Shown piece by piece: positions 45,268-53,835 of a stretch of 64,000 bases of DNA. The stretch lies in contig JAEWQV010000016.1 of NCBI GenBank assembly GCA_023399055.1, positions 434,001-498,000 on the forward strand, given 5' to 3'. The stretch's first letter is position 1. The number at the start of each line of letters is the position of its first letter. Below the pieces are notes generated by a model. The model made no database searches. It had not been told where the DNA came from and was given only the letters and a program-made list of their open reading frames with translations. Source of the stretch: Bacillota bacterium (GTDB taxonomy: Bacteria > Bacillota > Clostridia > Lachnospirales > Lachnospiraceae). The position numbers and the translations under genes were made by a program.

Positions 45268-47565
45268 ATGAAAAAGAGTATAAAAAGATATTTAAGTATT
45301 ATTTTTATGTTTGTAATTCTTATCAGTTCTATTAATACAAATGCAATTTCTGTGCAGGCAGCTGGTGCAGATAATTGGTCTTTGTATATTCAGAGCTTAA
45401 CACATTATGGAATGACTCTAAAAGTGTCGGGGGTTGATAAAGCACAAAACGTTACAGCTTATATTACAACGGATGAGAATACGTTTACGAGAACTTTGAA
45501 CTTGACCAAAGCAACACAGACCTTTGAGTTGACCTTTGATAAAGGCTATGATGTAGACACATATGTGTCAGTTTATTTACAAGATGCCTCTGGTAATCAA
45601 ACAAGCACAGAGAGTGATATAATCACTGAAGATAAGATTGAAGTATGGGGGAAGGCATATCCCAAAATGTATAAGGGTGAGGTATGGGGACAGAATGTTA
45701 CTTCCGTATACGCTGTAATTGATTTTCAAAAATATGAAGGGGTTATCAATAAAAAGGATAATACTGTTGTGATTACATATCCAAAACAAGCGTTGGATAC
45801 AGAGATACAGATAATCTCAACGGATGGCTTTTGTACGGAAACAGACGAACAAACCATAGAAGAGGATTATTTAACGCTACCTTCAATTAAACTAACAAGA
45901 ACCTCAATGTTAACGAATTATGCCAGGATGCCAGAGGGATGCATTATATACGCAAAGATAGGTAACACTACCTATCAATCAACGCTGGGCAAAAGTGTTG
46001 ATTTCGTGGATGGAGTAATTCTTGAGTATCCAGTGCAAAAGGAAGGGCAAGTTGTTTCCGTTTGGATGGAATCAGAGGATGGAAGTTCTACAAAGCTAAA
46101 AGACTATAAAATTGAAAAATGTAAACTAGAACTTAAGGAAGGCTATCAGTTAATGGCATATCCCAAAAAAGTATTTGGCAGTGTCTCTGAGGATTCCAAA
46201 AGTATTACCTATGTCGTTGCAGAGATTGGAAAAAATAAATATCAAGCAAAGGTAGATGCAAAAGGTGATTTTGAAATAGAGTATCCAGCACAGAAATTGG
46301 GTGTAAGCATAACGGTAACAGGGTACGATGAACATGGTTGCGCTTCCGAGCCCCTAAAGAAAAAGATTGAAAATTCCTATAGCATAGAAGATGCAAATTA
46401 TGTGAAGCATATCTATCTCTCACAAGCGACAGGCTATACCACTTATGATATTGCTAGAAGACTATGCGTACAAATTGGAGAAAAAATTTATTATAGCGAT
46501 TACTCAAAAAAGAGTGAACAGATCTTAAAGGTTACGTATCCAACGCAAAAGATAGGAACTGAAGTTAAAGTGTGGTTTGAAGAAAAGAATGGTTCCTATT
46601 CTAAAACCATGAAAAAGAAGATTGAGGATAAGAAACTCTATGTGGACAAGTATGATCTGCAAACAACTTTTATTATGGGCGAAATATCAACCATGATTTG
46701 GGCAGAGGAAGGAAATATTAAGTTAAAATCCGCTAACGTTGTTATCAATGGAAAAACCTATGAAGGTACCGTTAAGAATGACGTCTTCTCCATAGGCTTC
46801 CCAAAGCAAAAATTGGATCAGAAAGTAACGCTTAAGTTGGTTGATGTAGATGGCTATAAATGTACAGAGACATTAGAATTAGTAAATAAACCAATTGATT
46901 TGGACGTTGAAACCATTTATTATAACAGCACCAAAGTTACAGGTACGACTGTAGAGAAAGCAAAGGTAGTAGTTAAAATTGGTGAAAAGAAATATACTGC
47001 AACTGCGAATGCTAGCGGAAAGTTCGCAGTGGATATAAAAGCTTCAAAATCAGGTAGCAGTGTTTCCGTTACAAGTACTTCACCTGAGGGTTATTTTAAT
47101 ACGGTAGATACGAAGGTGGAATCTCAATACGGAGATGTATATTTTGAAACAACTATTTATAAAAATACGACCACAGTTAGCGTTAATTGCACCAATGGTA
47201 ACAAGGGAGATGTTGTAACGCTTAAAGTGGGAAGTAATACATATAAAAAGGAATTAAGTCAGACCAAGAAGTCACAGACTGTTACCTTTAAAATTAAAGC
47301 TCAAAGTGCAGGTAAGCAAGTGAAAGTAACTTTACTTGATTCCTTTGGCGCAGAACGTGGCTCTAGCAGTACTATGGTATATATTGGAGATACAATAAAA
47401 GTTGGTATGACGGAAGCGGAAGTTGTTCTGACAACCTGGGGAGCACCGGTCAGAAAGAATAACTGGAGCGGCAGCATTCAATGGGTTTTTGAGAGAGGTT
47501 CATCTACGGTATATGCATATTTTAAAAAAGGAAAAGTATATACTATTCAGCACTTAAAGTACTAA
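45268..47565 (+). CDS. Secreted Ig-like repeat protein with C-terminal BamE-like domain
   Basis: 765 aa from the ATG at 45268 (GGGAGG upstream); the frame opens at 45232. A signal peptide ends near SVQAAGA. The body is roughly eight bacterial Ig-like units of about 80 residues, several with the recurring pattern YPxQKxGxxVxVxxED or similar (for example ITYPKQALDTEIQI, EYPAQKLGVSITVTG, TYPTQKIGTEVKVW, GFPKQKLDQKVTL). The last ~55 residues (IKVGMTEAEVVLTTWGAPVRK, then FKKGKVYTIQ) match the SmpA/OmlA-BamE-like fold, known in Gram-negatives for outer-membrane assembly and in some Firmicutes as a secreted module. No anchor is seen. A matrix or adhesion role is likely but unproven. Confidence 0.78.
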   Translation: MKKSIKRYLSIIFMFVILISSINTNAISVQAAGADNWSLYIQSLTHYGMTLKVSGVDKAQNVTAYITTDENTFTRTLNLTKATQTFELTFDKGYDVDTYVSVYLQDASGNQTSTESDIITEDKIEVWGKAYPKMYKGEVWGQNVTSVYAVIDFQKYEGVINKKDNTVVITYPKQALDTEIQIISTDGFCTETDEQTIEEDYLTLPSIKLTRTSMLTNYARMPEGCIIYAKIGNTTYQSTLGKSVDFVDGVILEYPVQKEGQVVSVWMESEDGSSTKLKDYKIEKCKLELKEGYQLMAYPKKVFGSVSEDSKSITYVVAEIGKNKYQAKVDAKGDFEIEYPAQKLGVSITVTGYDEHGCASEPLKKKIENSYSIEDANYVKHIYLSQATGYTTYDIARRLCVQIGEKIYYSDYSKKSEQILKVTYPTQKIGTEVKVWFEEKNGSYSKTMKKKIEDKKLYVDKYDLQTTFIMGEISTMIWAEEGNIKLKSANVVINGKTYEGTVKNDVFSIGFPKQKLDQKVTLKLVDVDGYKCTETLELVNKPIDLDVETIYYNSTKVTGTTVEKAKVVVKIGEKKYTATANASGKFAVDIKASKSGSSVSVTSTSPEGYFNTVDTKVESQYGDVYFETTIYKNTTTVSVNCTNGNKGDVVTLKVGSNTYKKELSQTKKSQTVTFKIKAQSAGKQVKVTLLDSFGAERGSSSTMVYIGDTIKVGMTEAEVVLTTWGAPVRKNNWSGSIQWVFERGSSTVYAYFKKGKVYTIQHLKY

Positions 47566-47684
47566 GTAGTACAAAAGGAACATGCAACAAAAAATGAGAC
47601 AGGACACTGGTTAAAGTGACTAAATAATGAACAGCTTGGTGATATTATCATAGGATGATGCTATTAAATATTCATGTTTGGCGA

Positions 47685-47864
47685 GAACCAAACAGCGAGA
47701 TAACGTGGTTATCGAGCTTGGTTCTGAATAATTGTCTTGATTTTTATCATAAAACCGTGTAAGCTATCGTAAGTTGAATAATAGTAATCCGGTTGGGCAG
47801 GTAACTGCTTCAAGATTTTGAGCTTAAGGGTGGAGAGCTTCGTAAGAAGTTTTCTGCCCTTTTT
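47685..47864 (+). promoter_or_regulatory. Structured 5' leader with attenuator-type terminator, candidate riboswitch
   Basis: Upstream of the antiporter gene lie: GAACCAA (47685-47691)/TTGGTTC (47718-47724) enclosing GATAAC/GTTATC; a small GCAG-GTAA-CTGC hairpin (47797-47808); an overlapping GCTTCAA/TTGAGC hairpin (47807-47823); and a 16-bp terminator stem (47826-47841 with 47846-47861, loop GTAA) followed by Ts. The terminator stands about 50 nt before the start codon, the classical layout of transcription attenuation. I cannot match it to a named class. Confidence 0.55.
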
Positions 47865-47913
47865 AAGTTCATTTGGTAAATGTACATTATTTATATATAG
47901 AAAGGGTGAGGAA

Positions 47914-48903
47914 ATGCAATACGTTTTATTAGTTTTAGGGTTGATAATGATTGTGAAAAGTGCAGATGTTTTAATTGATTCGTCTTCGAAAATAGCAAAA
48001 CAGTTTGGAATTTCTTCTTTTGTTATCGGAATTACAGTTGTAGCTTTTGGAACAAGTGCACCAGAACTTGCAGTAGGGATAATTTCTGGTGTTGCTCACA
48101 CTAATCAGCTTACTCTAGGGAATGTGATTGGCAGTTCATTATCAAATACTGCTCTGATTGTAGGGGTTTCTGCAATTATAATGCCTTTGCAAGTAAAGGA
48201 CACGGTTGTCAGGCGAGAAATTCCAATGTTGATAGGTATACAGTTTCTTTTGATCGCAATGATTTTTGTTAATGGTCAGCTCTCACGTATGGATGGAGGA
48301 GTGTTATTATTAGGGTTTATAGCGTTTATGGTTTATGTCATTAAAGATTCAAAAAAATCTATAGAGATACAAACGGATGCAGAGGGAGATATTGATACAG
48401 ATGCCGATGGCAATCAATTGTCAGAGGAAATAGTAGAAAAGGCGGAGAGGGAAAGTCTCGTGAAAAAAGTGATTTTCTCTATACTTTCACTTATCGGTCT
48501 TTTTATCGGAGGCAAACTAGCTGTAGAAAGCAGTACCGAGATAGCTCAAAGTTTAGGATTAAGCGAAACATTAATTGGACTCACCGTTGTGGCACTTGCA
48601 ACTACAATGCCAGAACTTATTACAAGTATAATGGCAGCAGTCAAGAAGGAGCCTGATATTGTACTGGGAAACTGTATTGGAAGTAACATTTTTAACATTC
48701 TTCTGGTACTAGGAGCATCGTCGGTTATTTCTCCCATACCAACAGACTCGACACTTTGGTTGGATATTATGGTAATGATGGGCTTTACTTTATTAGTTTT
48801 TATTGTTTCTTGGGCAAGAAAGCAAATCAGACGAAGAACTGGCATTTTTCTTTTGGCAGCCTATGTTACTTATCTGATATATAAGGTTTTAACGGCTATT
48901 TAA
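47914..48903 (+). CDS. CaCA-family Na+/Ca2+ antiporter (YrbG type)
   Basis: 329 aa from the ATG at 47914 (AAAGGGTGAGG upstream); the frame opens at 47818 but that lies in the terminator. Two inverted halves each carry the alpha-repeat ion motifs: FGTSAPELAVG with GNVIGSSLSNTALIVG, and ATTMPELITSI with GNCIGSNIFNILLVLG. A central acidic cytoplasmic loop (TDAEGDIDTDADGNQ) could sense Ca2+. About ten helices. It should expel Ca2+, or another cation, using a Na+ or H+ gradient. The structured leader suggests ion-responsive control. Confidence 0.92.
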   Translation: MQYVLLVLGLIMIVKSADVLIDSSSKIAKQFGISSFVIGITVVAFGTSAPELAVGIISGVAHTNQLTLGNVIGSSLSNTALIVGVSAIIMPLQVKDTVVRREIPMLIGIQFLLIAMIFVNGQLSRMDGGVLLLGFIAFMVYVIKDSKKSIEIQTDAEGDIDTDADGNQLSEEIVEKAERESLVKKVIFSILSLIGLFIGGKLAVESSTEIAQSLGLSETLIGLTVVALATTMPELITSIMAAVKKEPDIVLGNCIGSNIFNILLVLGASSVISPIPTDSTLWLDIMVMMGFTLLVFIVSWARKQIRRRTGIFLLAAYVTYLIYKVLTAI

Positions 48904-48930
48904 AAGGTTAACATATAGATAGTGAGCTTT

Positions 48931-48976
48931 GAAAAGGGCATCTCAAGTCAGTACACGACTTGGGACGCCCTTTTCG
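48931..48976 (+). terminator. Terminator after the antiporter gene
   Basis: GAAAAGGGC (48931-48939)/GCCCTTTTC (48967-48975) with inner CAAGTC (48944-48949)/GACTTG (48957-48962). It also serves the convergent cellulase gene on the other strand. Confidence 0.75.
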
Positions 48977-49023
48977 TTGGCTCTATGCTTCAATTCTATA
49001 TAATGGGGGGATATTACTCACTG

Positions 49024-50661
49024 TTATTGGAGACCGCTAATTATGGAATTAATAATGGTAGACTGAGTTACTGCATTGGTAGATCTGTTAAATAAACCAA
49101 AACCATAGGTACCATTATAACCATTATCCCATACTACCGGCACACAGCCATATTGCTTTGAAGCTTTTGAAACAGCAAAGGCAAAGGCAGCTCTATAGGA
49201 AGCATTTGATTTATCAATGGAGCCAAACTCTCCAATAACAACAGGGTATCCCTGAGATGTAAATTTGGTATATAGAGAGTTAAATTGTGAAGTTAGGAAG
49301 TCTTCCTGACCCCAGGTGGATTTCTTAGAACTGTCAGTGGAGGACGCACCCCACTGAGTAATTGTCATAGATTCTTCACCACAGAAATCCCAAGGTGCAT
49401 AGTAATGTACAGAAACCATAATTCTTTTCTGAGTGCTTGGAACTACGCTGGAACGATAGGTATCCGTAGGCATCTGGAAGCCGTAACTACCTACAGTATA
49501 GTTAATATCCGTATTCCAGCCGGGGATTAAAAGCCATCTGGAGCTGTTATTTCCACCAGTCTGTCTTACGGTATCAACAAATATCTGATTATAGGCATTA
49601 ATATTAGAATAATAAGTCGTATTTGGTGTGTTATAGGTGCCATCGAACACCTCGTTCATGGACTCAAAAATAAGGTGTTCATCGTAATCTTTAAAAGTAT
49701 TAGCAATCTGCTGCCAAACTTTGGTGTATTTAGCTTTAATCGTTGTTTGGTCGCTGCCATTACATAATAACCAGCCTCCTGTTACGGTGTTGTAACCATC
49801 ACCATGGACATTGATGATAACATATAAGCCTTGGCTATACGCATAATCAACGACTTCTTTTACTCTGGCGAGCCAGGTAGAGTTAATGGTATAGTTTGGT
49901 GAAGCACCAATATAACTTAAGTACGATACTGGAATTCGAATTGTTTTAAAGCCAGCATTCTTAACCGCTGTAATGAGAGCTTTTGTAATGGTTGGATTAC
50001 CCCAAGCGGTTTCACTAGGTGTACCGTTTGAGTTCGCTTCTAATGCATTACCGAGATTCCAGCCAGCCCCCATCGCTGTTACGATTTGGCTCTGTGTAAG
50101 TTGATCCATAGTATCGCCACTGGAGGTTACAGCTACGATGCTAAATAACTGATTAGCAGCACTGGTATCTGTATTCTGTACACAGGCCGCACCATTCGAG
50201 GTTGATGAACCCGATATTTCAAGAACTTTTCCGCTGTTTCTGTTTTTGATTTTATAATATCCGTTATAAGAGATTAATTCAAATTGTTGATTAGTCTGAC
50301 TATTGTTGGTGTATATGATATTAGCTGCGCCATTAGCTGTACTTTTTGCGTTGATGTCCATTACCTTGCTGCTGCTTACATTACGAATATAGTAATACCC
50401 ACTGCCAGCTTGGTCAAAATACCATTGTTGTGCGGTATTTCCAGCATAATCGCTCTGAACCACGGCAGTGTTGTTATTTGCGCTAAGATTTGCCGGTTGC
50501 AGTGCTTTACCAGAGTAAGCATTGTATAAGATGTAAGGTGTACCGGTTGTAATGGAAGACACATAGGAAGCTGCTGATACTTTAAATGTATAATTCGAGA
50601 ACACAGTTGTAACAAGGAATGCAAGTACAATTAGAAAATGTAAAACCCTCAATTTTTTCAT
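49024..50661 (-). CDS. Secreted GH5 endoglucanase with N-terminal ricin-type lectin domain
   Basis: 545 aa, GAGGAGG upstream. A signal peptide (ends KVSA-AS) precedes a RicinB-like beta-trefoil (about 38-180) with three repeats carrying QQW, QQF or QLF-type ends, likely a carbohydrate-binding module. The C-terminal GH5 barrel shows GAGWNLGNALEAN, KTIRIPVSYLSYIG, VIINVHGDGYN, LIFESMNEVFDG (acid/base Glu), VSVHYYAPWDFCG and YPVVIGEFGSID (nucleophile Glu). It would cut beta-1,4-glucans outside the cell. A lectin module placed before GH5, rather than a CBM2/3 after it, is the less common order. Confidence 0.93.
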   Translation of the reverse strand: MKKLRVLHFLIVLAFLVTTVFSNYTFKVSAASYVSSITTGTPYILYNAYSGKALQPANLSANNNTAVVQSDYAGNTAQQWYFDQAGSGYYYIRNVSSSKVMDINAKSTANGAANIIYTNNSQTNQQFELISYNGYYKIKNRNSGKVLEISGSSTSNGAACVQNTDTSAANQLFSIVAVTSSGDTMDQLTQSQIVTAMGAGWNLGNALEANSNGTPSETAWGNPTITKALITAVKNAGFKTIRIPVSYLSYIGASPNYTINSTWLARVKEVVDYAYSQGLYVIINVHGDGYNTVTGGWLLCNGSDQTTIKAKYTKVWQQIANTFKDYDEHLIFESMNEVFDGTYNTPNTTYYSNINAYNQIFVDTVRQTGGNNSSRWLLIPGWNTDINYTVGSYGFQMPTDTYRSSVVPSTQKRIMVSVHYYAPWDFCGEESMTITQWGASSTDSSKKSTWGQEDFLTSQFNSLYTKFTSQGYPVVIGEFGSIDKSNASYRAAFAFAVSKASKQYGCVPVVWDNGYNGTYGFGLFNRSTNAVTQSTIINSIISGLQ

Positions 50662-50994
50662 AAACTACCTCCTCATAATAATAAAAATAGTTAGAATTGA
50701 AACATGTGTAAAATATCCCCATACAAATAGTAACTAATTATTCCTTTTTTTGGTACATGCATATTTATAGCAATTTAACACAAATTTTTACATATTTTAC
50801 TCAAGTGTAAAAGAAATATTAAAAAATAGAATATTTTGTAGTAAATCTTAGATAAAAATATTACTTGCAAATTTGATTAAATATATTACCCATAAAATTT
50901 GATTAGATAGATATAAAAATAAACTTGATTTATTTAATTATATGTGATATTTTATGTTTATAAATATCTAAATGGATTTAAAGGGGGAATGAAG
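50662..50994. other. Divergent intergenic region between cellulase and aminopeptidase
   Basis: No gene seen; very AT-rich. The right end has a probable promoter for the aminopeptidase: TTGATT (50925-50930), 17-bp spacer, TATTTT (50948-50953) with TG before it (extended -10). I could not settle a promoter for the cellulase on the other strand. Confidence 0.5.
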
Positions 50995-51990
50995 ATGAAT
51001 ATAGAATTGATCAGAAAAATTGTAAAAGCAAGTGGTGTAAAAGCAGGCGAGTTAGTCTTAATTCATTTTTGGGGAGAGGATACTTCAATAAATACAATGC
51101 ATAATTTTGCCAGGGCCGTTGTTGAATTGGGGGCTTCACCACTGGAACTACAGCAATCAAGAAATAATAACAAAGTAATTTTTGAAGTTGCGGGTGAAAC
51201 AAGTTTTGATAGCAAATATTATTCTGTCTTTGAAAATGTAGATGCGGTTCTGGATGTATTCGCTTATCAGCCAGTGATTTTGGGGTATCAACTTGAAGAA
51301 AAACAGATGAACCTATATAGAAATTATATGAGAGGTTTATTTAGTGCTTTGATGGGCAAAACCAGGTTTACACAGATACGAATTCCTACGGTTGAGAACG
51401 CACAGGAGTCGGGATTGGAGCCTGAAGATTTTATTGATCGATTGACAAAAGCCTACGATATTGACTATCCAAAATTAAAAGACTCTTGCGAAGGTAAAAT
51501 GGAAGAGTTAAAGAAGGCAAAACAGATCAACTTACATTCCGGTGATAATTGTTATCTGACCTTGGAAACCGAAGGTAGAGAGTGGATTGCAGACTGTGGT
51601 GACGGCGATTGGCCATGTGGCGAAGTGTATATTGCACCTGTTGAGCCTAAGACAAACGGCACTGTTTTTTACCATCAACTCTATATGGAGGATGTAGGTG
51701 AATTTGAGGATATCACATTGTGGGTTGAAAATGGCTTATTAATGAAAAGTGATAACACAGAAGTCAATAATTTTATAAAGCGTCTCCCAAAAGAAAACAG
51801 AGTTGTGTGTGAACTTGGATTTGGATGTAATGAGAAGGTTACAAGTTTATGTGGATATACTGTACTTGATGAGAAGATGATTGGTACATTTCACATAGCA
51901 ATTGGAGATAACACAATGTTTGGTGGAAATAATAAAGCTGACTTTCATATGGACTTTGTTGGAACTGCGGAGGTAGAAATAATTTATTAG
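50995..51990 (+). CDS. M29-family aminopeptidase
   Basis: 331 aa from the ATG at 50995 (GGGGG 7 nt upstream; an ATG at 50989 sits too close). M29 (AmpS/thermophilic metallopeptidase) features: VKAGELVLIHFWGED near the start, DGDWPCGEVYIAPVEPKTNGTV, CELGFGCNEKV and IGDNTMFGGNNKADFHMDFVG, which hold the Glu, His and Asp metal ligands. It is a cytoplasmic peptidase releasing N-terminal residues. The sequence is shorter than the usual ~410 aa of AmpS, so it belongs to the short branch. Confidence 0.8.
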   Translation: MNIELIRKIVKASGVKAGELVLIHFWGEDTSINTMHNFARAVVELGASPLELQQSRNNNKVIFEVAGETSFDSKYYSVFENVDAVLDVFAYQPVILGYQLEEKQMNLYRNYMRGLFSALMGKTRFTQIRIPTVENAQESGLEPEDFIDRLTKAYDIDYPKLKDSCEGKMEELKKAKQINLHSGDNCYLTLETEGREWIADCGDGDWPCGEVYIAPVEPKTNGTVFYHQLYMEDVGEFEDITLWVENGLLMKSDNTEVNNFIKRLPKENRVVCELGFGCNEKVTSLCGYTVLDEKMIGTFHIAIGDNTMFGGNNKADFHMDFVGTAEVEIIY

Positions 51991-52076
51991 AAAAAGCCGT
52001 GGTAAGTTAATGTTACGGACAAATTAGTATCTGCCCTAAGAGGTTGCAGGTAGCACGAAAGGCAAGGTTAAAATAA

Positions 52077-52442
52077 ATGGATAAGAAAAGAAATTTTATA
52101 AATTATTTAGAAAAGTCAAGTGAAGATATATTGAACGAAGAAAAGAAGTTGATTTTAGATGAGAGAAAAGATGAAGCCAATCTTGTGAAAATTAAAAATA
52201 ATATTTATAATATTTTTAAAATTACATTTGTATCAATAATTAAAAACGAGAAATTAGGAGAGGTAGAAATAAAATCTTTATTCACAGAAAAATTGGAGTC
52301 CATTCCTAAAAACTGGATAGCATCCTATGAAGCTGCAAAGCTTCATAATGATGCGGAGAAGATTTTAATAGAGGAAGTAAAATTGCAAACATTAGGTTTA
52401 ATAAGAACTAAATTTAATGAGATCTGGGGTGATATCGCATGA
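52077..52442 (+). CDS. Small helical protein coupled to an ArsR regulator, unknown
   Basis: 121 aa. Highly charged and predicted helical (many Lys, Glu and Ile) with no signal peptide or membrane segment. Its stop overlaps the start of the ArsR gene (ATGA at 52439), so the two are translated together. I do not recognise it. The coupling suggests a partner or ligand sensor of the regulator. The ribosome binding site is weak (AAGGCAAGG). Confidence 0.65.
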   Translation: MDKKRNFINYLEKSSEDILNEEKKLILDERKDEANLVKIKNNIYNIFKITFVSIIKNEKLGEVEIKSLFTEKLESIPKNWIASYEAAKLHNDAEKILIEEVKLQTLGLIRTKFNEIWGDIA

Positions 52443-52990
52443 CAGAAACTAATGCAATAAAATTGTTTAAATGTCTGGCAGATAAGTCCAGATTACAAAT
52501 CCTTAAATCTCTCATGTTGGAAGACATGTATGTGGAACGCTTGGCAGAACGATTAAATTTAACACCAGCTACCATATCCTTTCATCTTAAAAAGTTAGAA
52601 GAGGCAGGTGCTGTCACTTCGTATAAAGATCAATATTATATGATGTATTCCTTATATAAGGATATCTTTATGACAAGTATACTGGACATTATTAAAGAGG
52701 AATCAGATGATAGCAAGATGCAAGAAGAAAGAGATGCAAACTATCGAAAGAAAGTTATTAATGCATTTTTCCAATACGGGAAATTAAAATCCATTCCAGC
52801 ACAGAAAAAGAAACAGCGTATTGTATATGAAGAAATAGCAAAAGCATTTGAAATGGATAAAACCTACACTGAGCGTGAAGTTAATATAATTATTGCTGAC
52901 TTTAATGATGATTTCTGTACCATACGTAGGGATATGATTGGAGAAGGATTATTGGAAAGAAATCAAAATATATATAAGTTACCCTCATAA
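52439..52990 (+). CDS. ArsR-type regulator with C-terminal DUF2087
   Basis: 183 aa. The N-terminal ~75 residues form an ArsR winged helix (IKLFKCLADKSRLQILKSL, YVERLAERLNLTPATISFHLKKLEEAGAV). The C-terminal ~75 residues are DUF2087: INAFFQYGKLKSIPAQKKKQRIVYEEIAKAFE and FNDDFCTIRRDMIGEGLL. There is no CxC metal site in the recognition helix, so metal sensing is unlikely. The fusion is common in Firmicutes; the target is unknown. Confidence 0.88.
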   Translation: MTETNAIKLFKCLADKSRLQILKSLMLEDMYVERLAERLNLTPATISFHLKKLEEAGAVTSYKDQYYMMYSLYKDIFMTSILDIIKEESDDSKMQEERDANYRKKVINAFFQYGKLKSIPAQKKKQRIVYEEIAKAFEMDKTYTEREVNIIIADFNDDFCTIRRDMIGEGLLERNQNIYKLPS

Positions 52991-53013
52991 TTGAAACGTG
53001 CTCGGAGGTTGAA

Positions 53014-53100
53014 ATGAGATTAGCTGATAAATGGAGTACGGAAAGGCTGCTGATACGCAGGGCAACACTTGACGATGTAAAAGAGCAATCGGAGCTGTAA
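53014..53100 (+). pseudogene. GNAT acetyltransferase remnant (28 codons)
   Basis: A good site (CGGAGG) precedes an ATG opening MRLADKWSTERLLIRRATLDD, the typical first strand of a RimJ/RimL-type GNAT enzyme. The frame ends at TAA (53098-53100) after 28 codons. The acetyl-CoA-binding part is absent downstream, where a terminator begins 2 nt later. It looks like the stub of a deleted acetyltransferase gene that had followed the ArsR gene in the operon. Confidence 0.6.
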
Positions 53101-53101
53101 T

Positions 53102-53137
53102 AACAACCCACTATGTCATTAGTAGTGGGTTGTTTTC
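53102..53137 (+). terminator. Terminator after the ArsR operon
   Basis: AACAACCCACT (53102-53112) pairs perfectly with AGTGGGTTGTT (53124-53134), followed by TTC. Confidence 0.75.
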
Positions 53138-53231
53138 TATAATGGCCATGGTATATAATGTAAGTAAGATAGAACTGAAATGTTGTATCAGTATAATATG
53201 TTTTAAGAGGTTTAATGAAGGAGATTATGCT

Positions 53232-53672
53232 ATGCGTAAACACTTTAAAAACTATAGGAGATTCTATACAATTATAGGCATTCTTATTATAATAGTTATA
53301 GGCTATTTTTTCTGGCCACAAACCTTTAACGTTAGTGATGAAGAGAACGTTATGATAAGTATCAATAGAGTAATCGAAGGAAAATACCTTGATTATGAAT
53401 TAAATACGCAAGAGGTTAGTGATTTCGTTCGAATACTAGAAAAATCCAAGTTTTATCGTGGGGTATCAAGACCAGAGCATATGTTTGCAGGTAAATCTCT
53501 CGATATAAGAGTTATCGGTGGCTTGGGTCCGCTTATAACAATCTATTATGATACAGACAAAACCTATGTATTTGCAAATATTTCTACCGGTCCATTTTAT
53601 AATATTTATTATAGAATAAGTAACAAAGAGGATATAAAAAATTTTGCTGAAAACATTGTTAATACAAAATAG
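53232..53672 (+). CDS. Membrane-anchored protein of unknown function
   Basis: 146 aa from the ATG at 53232 (GGAG 8 nt upstream); the frame opens earlier at 53130 inside the terminator. A basic N-terminus and one helix (FYTIIGILIIIVIGYFFWP) anchor a ~115-residue outside domain with Tyr-rich strands (ITIYYDTDKTYVFANISTGPFYNIYYRI). There is no lipobox or known motif. I do not recognise the family. Confidence 0.6.
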   Translation: MRKHFKNYRRFYTIIGILIIIVIGYFFWPQTFNVSDEENVMISINRVIEGKYLDYELNTQEVSDFVRILEKSKFYRGVSRPEHMFAGKSLDIRVIGGLGPLITIYYDTDKTYVFANISTGPFYNIYYRISNKEDIKNFAENIVNTK

Positions 53673-53767
53673 AGGAATTTGTTTAAGTATCTATTCAATA
53701 AATATGTAATAAGCACAAGAGAGTAAATTACTTGCGGTGTTATTATAAGAATTATGATTAACAAATA

Positions 53768-53793
53768 AAGTAATCAAACAAAGTAATCAAACA
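53768..53793. repeat. Tandem 13-bp repeat before the zinc transporter
   Basis: AAAGTAATCAAAC occurs twice head to tail (53768-53780, 53781-53793), about 45 bp before the zupT start. It could be a regulator site or simple duplication. Confidence 0.5.
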
Positions 53794-53835
53794 ATACAAG
53801 TAACAATGAAACATATAAAACAAAAGGAGGACTAC

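Noticed and set aside
47826..47835. AAGGGTGG in the antiporter leader as a T-box antiterminator
   Set aside because: The T-box motif needs AGGGTGGnACCGCG; the ACCGCG part is missing and the downstream gene is not amino-acid related.
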